From Blasia pusilla (Eukaryota; Marchantiophyta; Marchantiopsida; Blasiales), in assembly GCA_050084515.1 (NCBI GenBank), contig CM114272.1, positions 39,618,001 through 39,682,000 on the forward strand: 64,000 nucleotides of DNA, read 5' to 3'. Positions 10,498-22,400 of this stretch are shown here, piece by piece. A program made the translations under genes and the position numbers. The notes beneath the pieces are model-generated. The model ran no database searches. It saw only the letters and a program-made list of their open reading frames with translations, and was not told the DNA's origin. The stretch's first letter is position 1. The number at the start of each line of letters is the position of its first letter.

Positions 10498-11942
10498 TTC
10501 TCTTTCTTTCTCCTGCAAGAAGCCATTGTCGAAGATCTCACATACTCTGTAAGGTCCCATCCAATTCAATTTAAGCTTCTCTAGAAACTTTATCCCACAA
10601 TTATCATATAGCAATACCAAGTCCCTTGTACTAATAGATTGAGGGAAAAGATATTTATCGTAGCTTTGTTTTCGTTCCGCTTGGACGTACCCTCTTCGAA
10701 TGCTTCAGTGCAAGATATCATGCCTCTTCTGAGGCCACAAGTCCTTGCTCCTATTACCCATCACGATCTTTCTGTGTCGTTTATTTCATCCTTCAAGACT
10801 CAATAAGTAGGAAGATTCCATTCAATTGGGATCAACGAATGTACACCATATGTAAGCAAAAAGGAGGTATATCGGGTAGTTATCTTCTTTGTGGTTCGAT
10901 ACGCCCAAAGTGCGGCTGGAATCTTCATGTCCCAATCATATGAATATATCACCGTTAGTCGGTTCAAGATTCAACACATCAATCCATTGGACTTCTCTGT
11001 AAGACCATTTGCTTTCGGATTGTAGGGGGTCGTCTTCCGATGCTTGATCAAAAAGTGGTTTGTCAAAGCCACAATAGTTTGATTAAAAAAATGGGTTCCT
11101 CGGTCAGTGACTAGCTCCAACCGGAAACCGTACCGGGTGATGATCATCTCATATAGAAATTTTGCTACTACTTCACTATCATCCATCTGCATTGCTACTG
11201 CTTCGACCATTTTGGTGCAATAATCGGTTGCTATGAGAATATACTTCGCTGTTATGGGTCTCCCAACTCGTTGACAAGCGTTTCACTATTGTATGAATTG
11301 GCCAACATCCCGATACATGGTGGACCACCCGTAATGCATAGCTAAGATATATCTTTTTCATTGTGTTCTTTACGACGTAATGCCCCCTTGCATCTTCCAA
11401 ATGCATGGCCGCAATAACGCGGGATACCTCGCCCACTTCTAAGCACTGACGATATTCTTCGTTGGCCCCTAGTTTAAATATGACATCTTGACATAGCTCG
11501 TAGGGTCCTACTTTGTGCAGAAACACTGTCCACTCTTCTGCCATCATCAACGTAGGTAGCCGTAGGATTAAGAGGGATCAAATATTATCCTTGTACAAAG
11601 AATTTTGTAACTTATCCTCGCTGATCTGAAACAAGTCCTCATCCGGGAAAGCATCATCTAGAGTCTTGATAAGCTCCGCTTTAGGTGTTCTGAGACGAGA
11701 AAGAAAATCTGGATCAAAACTTGGTTAGACCCAGAATATCCATCCAAGAACGTGTAGCATTCATGTCTGGTCACTTTGTCTAGGATGGTGTCGGTGAAGG
11801 GTAACGGGTGATGATCCTTCAAGGTAGCTACATTCAACTTCCTATAGTCTTGGCATACCCGGATCTTCCCTGTTTCCCAATTGGGCAGGTGCGAGCTCGA
11901 GGTGGGCAGGCGCGGGCTCAAGGCGGGTAGGCGGGGGCTCAA
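10498..11942 (-). pseudogene. Integrase and RT remnants of the nested gypsy element
   Basis: On the minus strand, 11,942-11,658 reads RT (KIRVCQDYRKLN, DHHPLPFTDTILDK, TFLDGYSG), then jumps by deletion. 11,550-11,179 reads the integrase zinc region (RAMHL-type His motif, GHYVVKNT), 11,210-10,971 the integrase core (ITRYG, LVTDRGTHFFNQ, YNPKANGLTEK), and 10,960-10,498 its C-terminus. The core keeps the central Asp of TDRGTHF. It belongs to the same family as copies A and B. The protein is interrupted in many places. Confidence 0.75.
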
Positions 11943-12120
11943 GCCTCATTGGGCACGGGCTTAGGGCGGGCAGGTGCAGGCTCGAGGTGGGCAGGCGGGG
12001 GTGGGCTCCCAATGGGCAGGTGCGGGCTCCAGGCGGGCAGGCACGGGCTTGAGGCCGTCCCTAAGCCCACATCTAGGGCCTGTAAAGCTGGCTTGATGCT
12101 CGCACCGAGTCCGCCCAAGG
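11880..12120. repeat. GC-rich 21-22 bp minisatellite, block 1
   Basis: Degenerate repeats of about 21-22 bp on a theme CGGGCTCnAGGCGGGCAGG, far more GC-rich than anything around them. The RT ORF on the minus strand runs into the block, producing a spurious N-terminus. Confidence 0.8.
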
Positions 12121-12124
12121 CGAG

Positions 12125-13430
12125 GTTGCGAGCCAGTAATACCCACAATTTTGTAATTTTGGAGATTTATACCTTTTGATTTAAGGAATGAAGACTCTAT
12201 GAAGTAAAGCTTGTATATACAGGACTGTTTTAGATATTATGTTTGTGTATTGGAAGAATGAGTAATATTGAAGTGGATCACGAGGCTCGTAGGACAAGGT
12301 TGAGAGGTGGAAAATCAAGGACTTGCCTTAGAGGAGAGGAAAATGCGGTAACGAAATCTAAAGACTTAGAGCGAAGCTTGGAAAAGACAACAAAGCTTTA
12401 TTACGAACCTATTTTTGAAGTGCTTTGATCTTGAAAGAAGCACGATGAAGAAGAAGAGGAAGAAGTACTTTGCTCTACAGCGAAGCACGAAGAACGAAGC
12501 ACTTGGAACAAGCGCGAAGAATGTAGCGCTTCGTCCTAAGAGGAAGAGATTTGTCCTCAAAGGAAGAAGAAGAGGTTCAGACTTCGCAGTGAAGCAAAGC
12601 TAAGACTCGACGTGGTTTCAAGCGGCACACCATTAGAATAGTTAGGTTAGGAAGAGGCGTGACTTTTTGGACTAGATAGGAAGTTAGGATAGTTATGCCC
12701 AGCAGATTCATAGCGATTATAGGAAAAGATAAGAGAACCGTAGATCAAGGTAGTTACAAACTCTCAATAGGTACTAGATTCATAAGAGACGCTTCAGATC
12801 TTTGGGACTACTACTGCCTCGGAGGATATTTAAGAAGCATGAAAGTAGCTATCACCATCATTCTTTCATGAAGTTCTTATGCTGTAGGAATGGTCCAAGC
12901 AAGGGAGCAGTACCCTCTCAAGCTTGTATACACTTTAAAGCTTTCTCATTCTTGATGGAGTAGTAAATAACTCATTTCTTCATTCTGATGTGCGATGCAT
13001 ATGTCTGAGAATTCTTGTTGGGTCTATAGAGTGAAGAGTGGATCAGGAGAACACTTTATCATTAGAATAATCAACATCAAGTTGTAAGAAATCCGTTCGA
13101 CAGAGAGTAGCATGCCTAGATGGATTGAGTTCCAAAAGTAGGAGAAGCCAGCTTCTTGTTGAGGTCTCTTTGAGGTTCTTTGGTGTTGAGTGAAGATCTA
13201 CCTGAGCGTGAATTTAATTCCACAAGAGAGAATCAAGGAAAGGAATCTTGGTACTAATGGAGAGAAGAATACCCTGATAAGTGATTGAATCCGAATTGTA
13301 CACACTTAACTACGACTATTGCAAGATAAATGCCATCTTGAACTCTCTTTTTACATAATCGCGATCCTCGTGGGGATCAAACTCATTAAATTGCCCTAAA
13401 AAGATCAATTCTTATACTTCTTGTAGATTC
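12125..13430 (+). repeat. Inverted LTR of the family A/B type (solo or rearranged)
   Basis: Sequence homologous to the LTR at 16,982-18,279 but in the opposite orientation, and to the LTR at 44,970-45,567: it shares a block starting TATGCTGTAGGAAT (about 12,880), GCTTGTATACACTTT, and a block ending in AATCGCGATCCTCGTGGGG (about 13,357). It contains no gene; the short Lys/Glu-rich ORFs are chance. It sits between two GC-rich repeat blocks. Exact ends are uncertain. Confidence 0.65.
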
Positions 13431-13439
13431 CAAGGCCAT

Positions 13440-14054
13440 GTAACGGGTGCAACAAGGTTGGACGGAAATGGACAAGTCCGTCCATGGGACGGACATGTCC
13501 GGACAAGCTCAGACATGACCTCGGACATGCTCGGCCCGCACCCGGGCGTGAACGTAAGCCCGCCTTAGAGCCCGCACCCAAGCCCGCCACCTAGACCCGG
13601 GTTGACGGAGCCCACACTCATTGGGTGACCCGCACGGCGGGCTAATCGCGGGCTCAAGGCAGGCAAGCGCGGGCTCTGGGCGGGCAGGTTCGGTCTCCAC
13701 GCGGGCAGGCACTGGCTCCAAGCGGGCAGGTGCGGGCTCGAGGCGGGCAAACACGGGCTCAGAGTTGATTAGGCGCACGCTACCGGCCAGCAAGTGCGAG
13801 CTCTAAGTGGATAGGTGCGGGCTTGGGGCGGACACGTGGGGGCTGGGACGGGTAGGCGGAGGCTTAGAGTTGATTGGGCACGGGCTCCGGGTGGGCAAGT
13901 GCAGGCTCAAGGCAGGCAAGCACGGGCTTAAGGCTGATTGGGCGTGGGCTAGGGCGGGCACGCGTGGGCTCAGGGCCTGCAAATTTGGTCGGGCTGACCA
14001 TCTTTTGGTCCGGCGGACCAATTTTTGGTGTAGCGGACCAAGTTTTTGGTCCGC
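13440..14054. repeat. GC-rich 21-22 bp minisatellite, block 2
   Basis: The same GC-rich theme as 11,880-12,120, clearest at 13,560-13,980. Overlapping ORFs on both strands (Ala/Pro/Arg-rich or Gly/Arg-rich) are translations of the repeat. Together with block 1 it brackets the inverted LTR, as if one array was split by it. Confidence 0.75.
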
Positions 14055-14220
14055 TTTATCTTTCTTTCTCCTACAAGAAGCCATTGTTGAAGATATCAAA
14101 CACTCTGGAAGGTCCTATCTAATTCAATTCAAGTTTCTCTGGAAACTTCATTTCGCGATTATCATATAGCAATACGAGGTCCCTTGTACTAATAGATTGA
14201 AGGCAAAGATGTTTATCGTA
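14055..14220 (-). pseudogene. Second copy of the integrase C-terminal piece
   Basis: Close duplicate of 10,498-10,660 (both begin with CTTTCTTTCTCCT and share CAAGAAGCCATTG and CCCTTGTACTAATAGATTGA). It is joined directly to protease sequence at about 14,220, so it is a rearrangement product. Confidence 0.75.
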
Positions 14221-16450
14221 GCCTGGAAGTCATGACTTTGACTTCTACCTCATGTGCTCCCAAATCTTTGAGCTCAATCCGGAATAGGTCCACCACGGAT
14301 AGGCCCTTCTGAGTCTTCTTGGCCTTCTTGTGTCCCATCTTCCACTGTTGTAAGATCTTGGGATAGACCGGATTATCCATCAATAATTGCAAAAGTGAGA
14401 TGTTTGTTGGGGTTGCCGCCAAATCCCTTAGTAGGTCATATGCTTTGAGGATAAGGGGCGAAGTCATGTTGGCTTCTACTATGGTTTTCTTGGCAGCTTT
14501 AGTTCTTGGTGAAGATACCATTGCAAGTTCTTTGCTCAACTGTTTTCAAACTTTGTCCTCCACTTCATGTTGAAAGTACTTTGGGTGGTTCCAATCAAAA
14601 GCGGGGTCCATATCTCCTTTCAATATTTCTTTCCCCACTCGAAAAGGTTGGCTACTCTTCTTGGATCCTTCCTTCTTCCGTGGTGTTGGAGTGTCGATCT
14701 TCATTTGGGCGTATTTGGAATCCTTCTTGGTCTTGGAAATGTTACGACTGCGAACGCCTCCTCTCTTACATCCTTGAGCCAATCTGAGGACTCTTCTTGG
14801 ATAGTAACAGTTTTCCGGGCTCGAGGTGAAGTTACTTCTTCGACCCACATGAGCTGCACATTAACCTCATTCTTCGCCTCCGCTGGAGGTATTGGTGTCG
14901 ATACATACTTGACTCGTAAGCAAGGAACCTTAGGTTTGAGACATTCCACTAATATGTGTCCTCCTTTCTTGCAATTCCCACACAGTGGGTTCAAGCCCAT
15001 TGATCTCTTTTGGCTGGGGCAATTCTTCGCACGATGGTCAGACCCTCTGCAGACATAACAACTCTTCCACTTGATCATCGAGGTGAACACTGCCAGCCCC
15101 ATGATTTGTCTCAAAGGCTAATTTTCCCCAAATTCCGGGGGAACATATCGCGGGATCAAATTTTGCGCACTGCTTGGGTTTGGCACCACTTGAAGTGCGT
15201 TGCAACCCTCCCTCTGATCTGATTTGTACCAACCTTCCTCATTTGCTAAATCCTCCTCAACCCAACAAAGATTTCTATAACTGTCATAGTCTTGCGCAGT
15301 GTGCCCCTAGCTTCCACACGTATTGCGCCAGATATTGGGTCGTATCAACCCAAGTCTTTGTCGCGGGTCTTTTTGTGCTGCCAGATGTACTTTAAGCTCT
15401 AGCATTTTTTTTGAAAACTCTTCCATAGCTGTTCTTCCTACATCCCTCTTTGTTTTACTCTCAGGACTCATGGATGTCCGGTTAGACCGCTTAGTCCCTT
15501 TTACTTTATGTCCTCGTTCTGGTGATGAAGAGGTTTAATTTTCTTGGTCTTGGTCCTTTGCTTCCCCTTGCCTTTAAAGTTTCTTGAGGAATCCGATGAC
15601 TTGCTTGAGCTATCAGACGAGGAGCCTGTAAATGTCAATGACGAAGCATCCTCAAACAAAGAGCTTGTATGCGAAGGTCTTTGCCGCTGGTGGCATCTTC
15701 TCCTAGTTTTTCAGGCCTTTTTTTTACGCTTTGTACGCTTATGCCGACGCAATTATTGCTTCCAGTGAGTCTCATTGACCCCGAAGATAATACCGGTCCA
15801 TCCCTTTCAACAAGCCTGAAACAAACCAATCCACCAACTATGAAGTGGTGGTGTGCTCCAGCTTGTTTACCAAACTACAAAACCCTTGAGTATACTCCCT
15901 CAAGGTCTCCTTATTCCTCCTCCTCAGGTCAAGAAGCTTTGTTAAGAGTTGGTCTTCAAACTCCAGATCCTTGAACTCATGTAGGAAGGCTTGCAAGACA
16001 CCCTTCCAAGTTTCCTTGGCCTCTACCTGTAGCCCATCATACCATTGCCTCGCTTTTTTTCTTCAGAAACCTTGGGAAGACTCTTAGCAACTCCTCTTTT
16101 GACCCTTTCCCATTAACCTTGGCTACATGGGTGAATTCTAGCACGAATTTTTCCACGTTGTCCCTTCGGCCTCCCCCAAAAGTGAGATACCATAACAAAT
16201 TTTTTTGACGTTGGCCATATGCTGCTCTTTGTCATTAGGCACTAGGCTGGCTCTTCGAGAAGGAGGAGGTAGTGGTTCTGGCTTTGGCGGATTCGAAGGT
16301 ACTTCATCCTAGAAATCCCCAAATGGGTTCCAAGTTGTCTCTTCCTCCGACTTTGAAGGTTGAGGGGAGGTATGGGGTGAGGCACTTCCATCCCTATTTA
16401 TACTTTTTGGTTTGGCCCTTGGTCGCGGGCTAGGGGCCACTCCCAAAGAT
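14213..16450 (-). pseudogene. Gag and protease of the nested gypsy element
   Basis: Minus-strand pieces in order: basic gag N-terminal part (about 16,450-15,600), nucleocapsid with two zinc knuckles (15,114-14,950; C-x2-C-x3-G-H-x4-C in CYVCRGSDHRAKNC and CGNCKKGGHILVEC), linker with SSDWLKDV, and the protease leader with LLMDNPVYPKILQQWKMG and VVDLFRIE (14,539-14,213). The protease stops before its active-site Asp, at the joint with the integrase piece. Gag would package the RNA. Frames change several times. Confidence 0.75.
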
Positions 16451-16945
16451 TTTCAGGATGGGTTTTCTTCATGCTGCTTCATGTTCCTCCTCTCAGCTCA
16501 TTGGTTCCCAGATGATGGTCGATCTAAGTCTATGGGTACCCCAAAAAAAATTTGCTCTTGGTTGCTCACCCCAAAAATTTTTGAAGCACAAATCCATGGG
16601 TGGAATACTTAAAACACTCAACCTATACTGCCGTGTGCTTGCACTCTTAACGCTAGGACTTCCTCCCATAAATAGAAGTATCGAGTCATCACCAAGTATA
16701 GTTGACGTTCATGGGTGGAACACCTCTTTGCAACGGGTTTATTTACAAGACTTCATAGCTACTCTATATTTGTTAAAACTAACTCAGAAAATTAAGGGAT
16801 TAGTGTCATCTTCTGCAATCCACTATCAACGTGGAATAGCTGGAGACAACAAGTGTTCCTCTATCAATACTAAGTGGGACAACTGCTTCTTCCTTTCCTG
16901 CTTCATCCATACCCCTCTTTCTCTCTCTTTAGCTAATCTTGTGAT

Positions 16946-16962
16946 CCTCGACAGTGGCGCCA
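16946..16962 (-). promoter_or_regulatory. Primer-binding site, TGGCGCC type
   Basis: On the minus strand TGGCGCCACTGTCGAGG starts about 20 bases inside the LTR end. A PBS beginning TGGCGCC is common in plant Athila/Tat-like gypsy elements and is attributed to tRNA-Asp. Copy B has the same start at 45,584. Confidence 0.65.
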
Positions 16963-16981
16963 AGAATTTTGTTACTACATA

Positions 16982-18279
16982 TGTAATGTACAAAGGAATA
17001 TAAAAAATGATCTTTCAACAAATAATATGTAGTTCGTTCCCCAAGAAGATCACAATTATTTGAAAAGAGATATAAATGGTGAATAACATGAGTAAACTAT
17101 GAAAATGTGCTTGAAGTTAGGACCGAGATAAAAAATCACAACTTTCTCTCAATACCAAGTATAATCGATTCCTCCAAAATATCTTCTCTAGTGGAATAAG
17201 AGAGAACTATTTGTTTAGGACCTCACTAAAATACGAAAGAACCTCTTAGAGAACTCAGTAGTTGGATCGCTTATCCTACTATTGGAACAGAATCTGTCAT
17301 GGTAGATTACTCTCTGTCGAACAAATTTCATACATCTATCCTACTGACTATTCTTTCTTAAATGAGTTCCATCACAAGCCTCTTCTCACTCTGCAGACCT
17401 AATAGAATCATGCATAAATACCATACATCAGAATGAAGAGAAGAGGTTCTATTACTCCATCAAAGACAAGAAGGATTCAGTGTAGTTACAAGCTTGAGAG
17501 GCTACTCCCTCTTACTCAGACCATTCCTATAGCATAATGACGTCTTAGAAGAATGATGACACGAAATACGTTGATAGTCCTTAAACACTATCTCAAATAG
17601 TAGTAGTTCTTGATATCTGAAGCGCTTCTTGATAGGTAGGAACTTGTTGAAATCTCTTTAATTACTTTAATCCACGTTCATGTTTGCTTTACTTGTGATC
17701 TCTATGAATCCACTGGTTCTAACCGTCGTACCCTCCTATTTGTCTTGAAAGGGTATGTCTCTTCCAAGCCTAACTACTCTAATAGCGCGCCTCTTGAAAT
17801 CGGTGACAATCTTTTCTTTGTTGCGAAGTCCTTTTAGTCCTCACTACTTCCTTGATGGTAAAGTGCTTCGCTCTTTGTCTTTTGTACAAGTGCTTCGTAC
17901 TTTGCCACAAAGTACTTTGTTATCATCTTCTTCTTATTTTTTTTATAAAGTACTTGGTTGTCCAGTGCTTCGCAATCTTTGGCTGTCTTCCTTACAAAGA
18001 CAAAAAGGTCTTCGTTCTTTTTTTTGCTAGTCCGCTTTTCCATTTTCCACTCCTCCAAGGCAATTCCTTGATCTTTCAATCTCACTACCCTTTCCAAAGA
18101 GCTTCCCATCAATCTTTAAAGTCCTCTCTACTCAATTACTCCAAGATCTTGACAAAGAACTTTCTTATATACAACCTTTACTACAACTGTAGACTTCAAT
18201 CTTCATTTTTTAAGACTTCTGCACCACTTTATACAAAAAATGTTCTAACTTCAAAATTTACAAAATTGGAAGTATCACA
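16982..18279 (-). repeat. 5' LTR of the nested gypsy element
   Basis: 1,298 bp, from TGTAATGTAC on the plus strand to ATCACA, immediately followed by the TSD copy CAAGT. The ORFs inside (17,755-18,352) are chance frames in the LTR. Confidence 0.75.
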
Positions 18280-18284
18280 CAAGT

Positions 18285-19452
18285 GCAAGTTCTTCTACGA
18301 CCAAATTGAGTCCTTGGGTCATTCAATATACCTAGGTGGCTTTGGTGTTTAGTAGACAAAGGTAGAGGCTATCTCACACATTCCACGCCCTATAGATGTG
18401 AATTAAGTTCATGCATTCATGGGATTGGAAAACTTTTACTAATGGTACATCAAGAGTTTTAGTTTGATTGTGAAGTCGCTAACCTTGTTGACCAAGGTGG
18501 ATCACAAGTGGGAGTGGGGAGATGAGAAGGAGAGAGGATCTCAACTGCTCTAGGATGGGTTGATGTCCATGCCCATACAAAGGAGATCTATGAAGGAGTA
18601 TCCTTTCTAGTTGCATATAGATTGGATTATGTTGGGTCTTGGAGTAGTGCTCACCCAACAAGAAGATGAGGGTAGAGATTTCATGCTAGCTTAAACTAGT
18701 CGCTCGAACAATGTTGTAGAGGCAAAATATAGCTTGTACGAGGGTCAATGCTTGGCTGTAGTGTGGGCTCTCATACATCTTAGGTGTTATTTATTCGGTA
18801 ACCCCTTTACCATCATTACTTATCATCAACCACTTAAGCGATTGATGGAGTGTGACAAACTTACAAGAAAGCTTACGAGGCGGACTCTATTGTTGCAGGA
18901 GACGCTATGATTTCCAAATGGTACATCAACCTAGGATGCAAATGGATTGAGCCGTAACCCACGTCCAAGTCACCAAGATGCGACTAAAGCTTGTTGGCAT
19001 GGAGAGAGTAATGAAGAGTTGGTGCCTAGATGACACGTGTCAACCTATTTGGGCTTGTTGGCTATGTAGAGCTAGAGTGTTGAGACTTAAATGGCGAGGT
19101 CTCATGGAGAGTCCTTAGATCTAGAGGCCGGTGACAAGGCAAAAAGTGGTTGAGATATTCATGAGGATGGAGTAGAGTACCTATGTTCTAAGAGCATCGC
19201 GTGGGTGCTAGAGAGTGGGATCCAATCCTACAGCAAGCCAGATAGTTTCGATGGGAGGGTACATGTGTTGCCATTTTGGGAGGATGGCAGGGTACGCATG
19301 GTGCCGCATCCTTTGGAAAGACCACATTTGGTGTAGCATGCCCACAATGCATCGGGTCACTTTGAAGTGAGGTAGACGTACAACTTGCTCTAGATACAAT
19401 ATTGGTGGCAAGACATGCAGATTACAGTTCACTCGTTTGTTGCCACGTGCAT
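18285..19452 (+). pseudogene. PHD/DNMT gypsy, right part: RT end, RNase H, integrase zinc region
   Basis: Continues the element broken at 10,419. It reads KFFYDQIESLGHSIYLGGFGV, then TKVEAISHIPRP (RT thumb), a worn RNase H with the WGDE region and a degraded DHQPL-type segment (about 18,820-18,860), and the start of integrase with HAHNASGHF (about 19,337-19,370), the His pair of the H2C2 finger. It ends at 19,452, where an LTR beginning TGTCGCGACC has inserted. Stops are frequent. Confidence 0.7.
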
Positions 19453-20547
19453 TGTCGCGACCCTCATAACGGAATGAATACCAAGAAGAACATCAAAACT
19501 TTAGCGGGCTGACGCTATGATAGTTGCGCTTTGGAGAGCTCTCTTAGAAGAGTCCAAGAGGACAAACACGTGAATAGAGTTTGTGCATTTCATGCGTTTA
19601 TGGTCACGACCAGGAAACCTGAACCAAACGTGAACCAAGACATGAGATGAGTTCAGTCTAGGAAGGATGGTTTCCAAAGAGGTAAGAACCATATTTGGAA
19701 CACGAGTAGCATTTGGGTTTTTTGGCTGTGTTTTGGACCATAATGTTTATTCTCAACATGATGGCTGTACGTGTAGGGGGATGGATGATTGTATAGGATG
19801 GAATGGGAGTTTGGCGTTGGGACCATAACGTTTAGTCTCAACATGCGTTTGGAACAAATAAGGTGGCGTTGGAAAGCTTATGCAAAGCTCATTCCAACGC
19901 ACAAAAGATCTCATCAAACACACAAGTAGATGCTAAGATGTCTTCCAAAAATGACTATATCGGAAGTTGGATTGAGGGCCAAAATTAGGGCCCCGATAAT
20001 CTTTTCCCCAAAGTTATAGGGAGGGCAGAGATCCCCAGTAGTACTAGTAAGGGGGAGGTGTCTCAAAGGATTCTTGGGACCCAAATCCCACTTTGGGTGC
20101 CAAAGGGCGACTTAAGGGCACGAAATAGAACAAGAGTTTGGCGTTGGGATTTGAAACCCAAACATGATCCAAGGGAGTGGATTTCAAAAGCCACACTTGA
20201 ATTTCAACTTGTGACTCATTTTAGTGAGTCTTGGTTAGGGACTCATTAGAGGTCCATTGGAAAGTTGGGACCGTCAAGTGTGCAAAAGCCATTTGAGGTT
20301 CCTAAACCGACCTAAAAGTCTATCTCAAGTCTTGAGAGACTTGCCTGTGTTGTAAAGCAAGAAATTAGGAAGGTTGAGCTTGATGGGAGGCCGAGCCAAG
20401 AACTCGGTGAGTTAGATTGCTGCTTGACCTAGACCTGACTAACATGAGTGCGTTTTTGGGTGCAGATCAACATTGAGAGCATGTCCTACTGAACGCACAC
20501 TTCCGCAACACTAAAGATTTACATTCATGGAGAGTAGGTGCACGACA
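19453..20547 (+). repeat. LTR of a tRNA-Met-primed gypsy element
   Basis: About 1,095 bp from TGTCGCGACC to TGCACGACA, so its ends are the short inverted repeat TGTCG...CGACA. The PBS follows two bases later. No matching second LTR is seen in the window. Confidence 0.7.
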
Positions 20548-20549
20548 CG

Positions 20550-20561
20550 TGGTATCAGAGC
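20550..20561 (+). promoter_or_regulatory. Primer-binding site for initiator tRNA-Met
   Basis: TGGTATCAGAGC, the standard plant retrotransposon PBS complementary to the 3' end of initiator tRNA-Met, placed directly after the LTR. Confidence 0.9.
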
Positions 20562-20763
20562 TTATCCGTGGTGAGTGTGAACTTGGGGTTGTGAGAGATC
20601 TGGACGTTTAAGAAGAACTCAAGGTAGTAGAGAGACCTCGACGCTTGGGAGGAACACAAGCAACAAGGAGGAGATCTAAGAAGATAAGGACTTGAGAACG
20701 GCGACCAAGGGCAAAGAACCAAGGAAGTTGTGAGTCAAGCTAAAAAATTCAAGAGACGAACCA

Positions 20764-21760
20764 ATGACTAATCGTGAGGTAGAGGAGGAGATAGCAACTC
20801 CGAAAGCGTCGAGCCCTAGGTATGAGGATGTCCCACACATGAATCTTTCTGCGGGGTCTTCAGCTCCAAACTCAGGTGACCCGACCTTCTATGTCTAGAT
20901 GATGGACTTGATGAAGTTGATGATTGAGCAGATGATCCAACAAAGTAAGCGGATCATTGAGCTTGAGTCGAACAGTGCTTCTAGCTCCCGCATGAAGCTT
21001 TGTAAGATGAATTTTCCAACACCACTCATAGGAATGGGGCGGTCTCAAAAAGTGTACGAGTTCCTCACGGAGTTGGAACTTTACTTTGAGGCGAAAAGGG
21101 AAAAGAAGCAAGACAAGGTGACTATAGCGGTCACATTCATAAAGGATCATGCACTCCAATGGTGGATGACTCATCGCAAAGAACATCTAGACCATGGAAC
21201 AACTTTGATTGGGAAGAGTTCCAGGTGTTGATTGGTGACCGATTCACTCCAGAGTATGAGGAGTTTTGTGATGGTGTGGAGTTCGTACGATTACAGAAAA
21301 GTGGGTCCTTTAGTGCTTATATGCGAAAGTTCAGTGCAAGAATGAACTCGATCCCAAATATGGATGAGTTTGCAAAGAAGGTGATTTTATTAAGTGGATT
21401 TAAGCCGAGTGCAGAAAAGTCCCTCTTTGGGATGCTAGAGCCACCAAAGACCTGCGAGGAACTTTTAAAGCTAGAGGAGAGGATAGGGGACGATGAGGTC
21501 CAAGTCCAAACACCCTTCGAGGATAAAGGTTTTTGGAAGTTACTTAAAAAAAAGGGGCGTCAAAGAGGGTTTGGAGTGCGGGTGACCATGACCAAGAAGA
21601 GTCTCCCACCCCGGAAACAAAATGAGTGGAACCCAATGCAAAGCCAAATGGGGCTCAACACCCTAAGTTAGGGAACGCCAAAGTGATTTTCTACAATTGT
21701 GGTGAACAAGGGCACCATGCCAAGAGGTGTTTGAAGCCTAAGGTTAGTAATGCAGTTGAG
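20764..21760 (+). pseudogene. Gag of the tRNA-Met-primed gypsy element
   Basis: Starts MTNREVEEEI at 20,764, with a stop at about 20,896 and a frame change near 21,190. The capsid-like region includes YFEAKREKKQDKV, ALQWW, FTPEYEEF and a segment with FVRLQKSGSFSAYMRKF, typical of the retrotransposon gag (UBN2/RETROTRANS_gag) family. A zinc knuckle follows at about 21,690 (YNCGEQGHHAKRC), with its first Cys replaced by Phe. It is not functional. Confidence 0.75.
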
Positions 21761-22400
21761 TGTGTTTGCTGTTAAGCTATTGATGGCGGCAGGTCAGGAG
21801 ATGTCCCTTCAAATTATCAAGAGGACGCCAATCTATTGTACCTAAGATCCAAGATTTTTGATCGCGATATGATGCAGGTGCTTTGCGCACCTTTCTAAGT
21901 TTGAAATTCATGAAGAAGTTGGGTTTGTCAACCTCTAAGGCACACGAGCCGTTCGGATAGGCTTTCTTGAAAGCAAGTCTTACTGGATTTCAAAACTTGA
22001 TCAAGGATTAACATTTGGATGCAGAGTATTCAAGTCGAAGGAGAATTTTACTGTGTGCAATATGGACAGGATCAAAGGAGTCTAGAGGAACACATTGTGA
22101 GCGGCGTATGAGGTGGATCTAAGGCGAGGACCATTGAGGTTGAAAGTCTCAGTGAAGGGCAGACGGTTGTATGTAAAGTTGGTTCGTGAGGTTTCTATGA
22201 AGAAGGAGTTTATGCATTCCATCTTTCATACGGAGAAAGATGAGTAGGTTTTCATCTAAAAAGATGATGTACTCATGTACTCTAAGTCACTAGAGGGAGG
22301 TTCGATACTTAAAGGCAGTGTTGTGGTAACTTATGGAGCTTGTGTTGAAGCGACTAGAGCTGACAAACCGTTTGAGGTGCCCATATGTTAGTGACTAGAA
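21761..22400 (+). pseudogene. Heavily deleted protease/RT segment
   Basis: Only scraps are readable: VKGRRLYVKLVREVSM and then KDDVLMYSKSLE (about 22,260-22,300), where the D-D of the RT active site is still visible. Most of protease and RT is missing. Confidence 0.5.

Larger units (their letters stand above)
10420..18279 (-). mobile_element. Nested minus-strand gypsy element, rearranged (TSD CAAGT)
   Basis: CAAGT occurs at 10,415-10,419 and 18,280-18,284, and the element begins TGTAATGTAC and ends ATCACA, the TG...CA ends of an LTR element. Joining the flanks restores continuous host RT reading (PGKCKFFYDQ). From right to left: 5' LTR 16,982-18,279; PBS 16,946-16,962; gag and protease 16,450-14,213; an integrase C-terminal piece 14,220-14,055; GC-rich repeats; an LTR in opposite orientation about 12,125-13,430; RT and integrase 11,942-10,498; and only 77 bp of the 3' LTR. 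The integrase C-terminal piece occurs twice, and the internal LTR is inverted, so the interior has been rearranged after insertion. Confidence 0.75.

Noticed and set aside
13509-14169. Ala/Pro/Arg-rich and Gly/Arg-rich ORFs on both strands
   Set aside because: Translations of the GC-rich minisatellite; no initiation context or domain.
17755-18352. 166-aa plus ORF rich in Cys, Phe, Leu
   Set aside because: Lies wholly within an LTR and has no homologue in the other LTR copies' frames.
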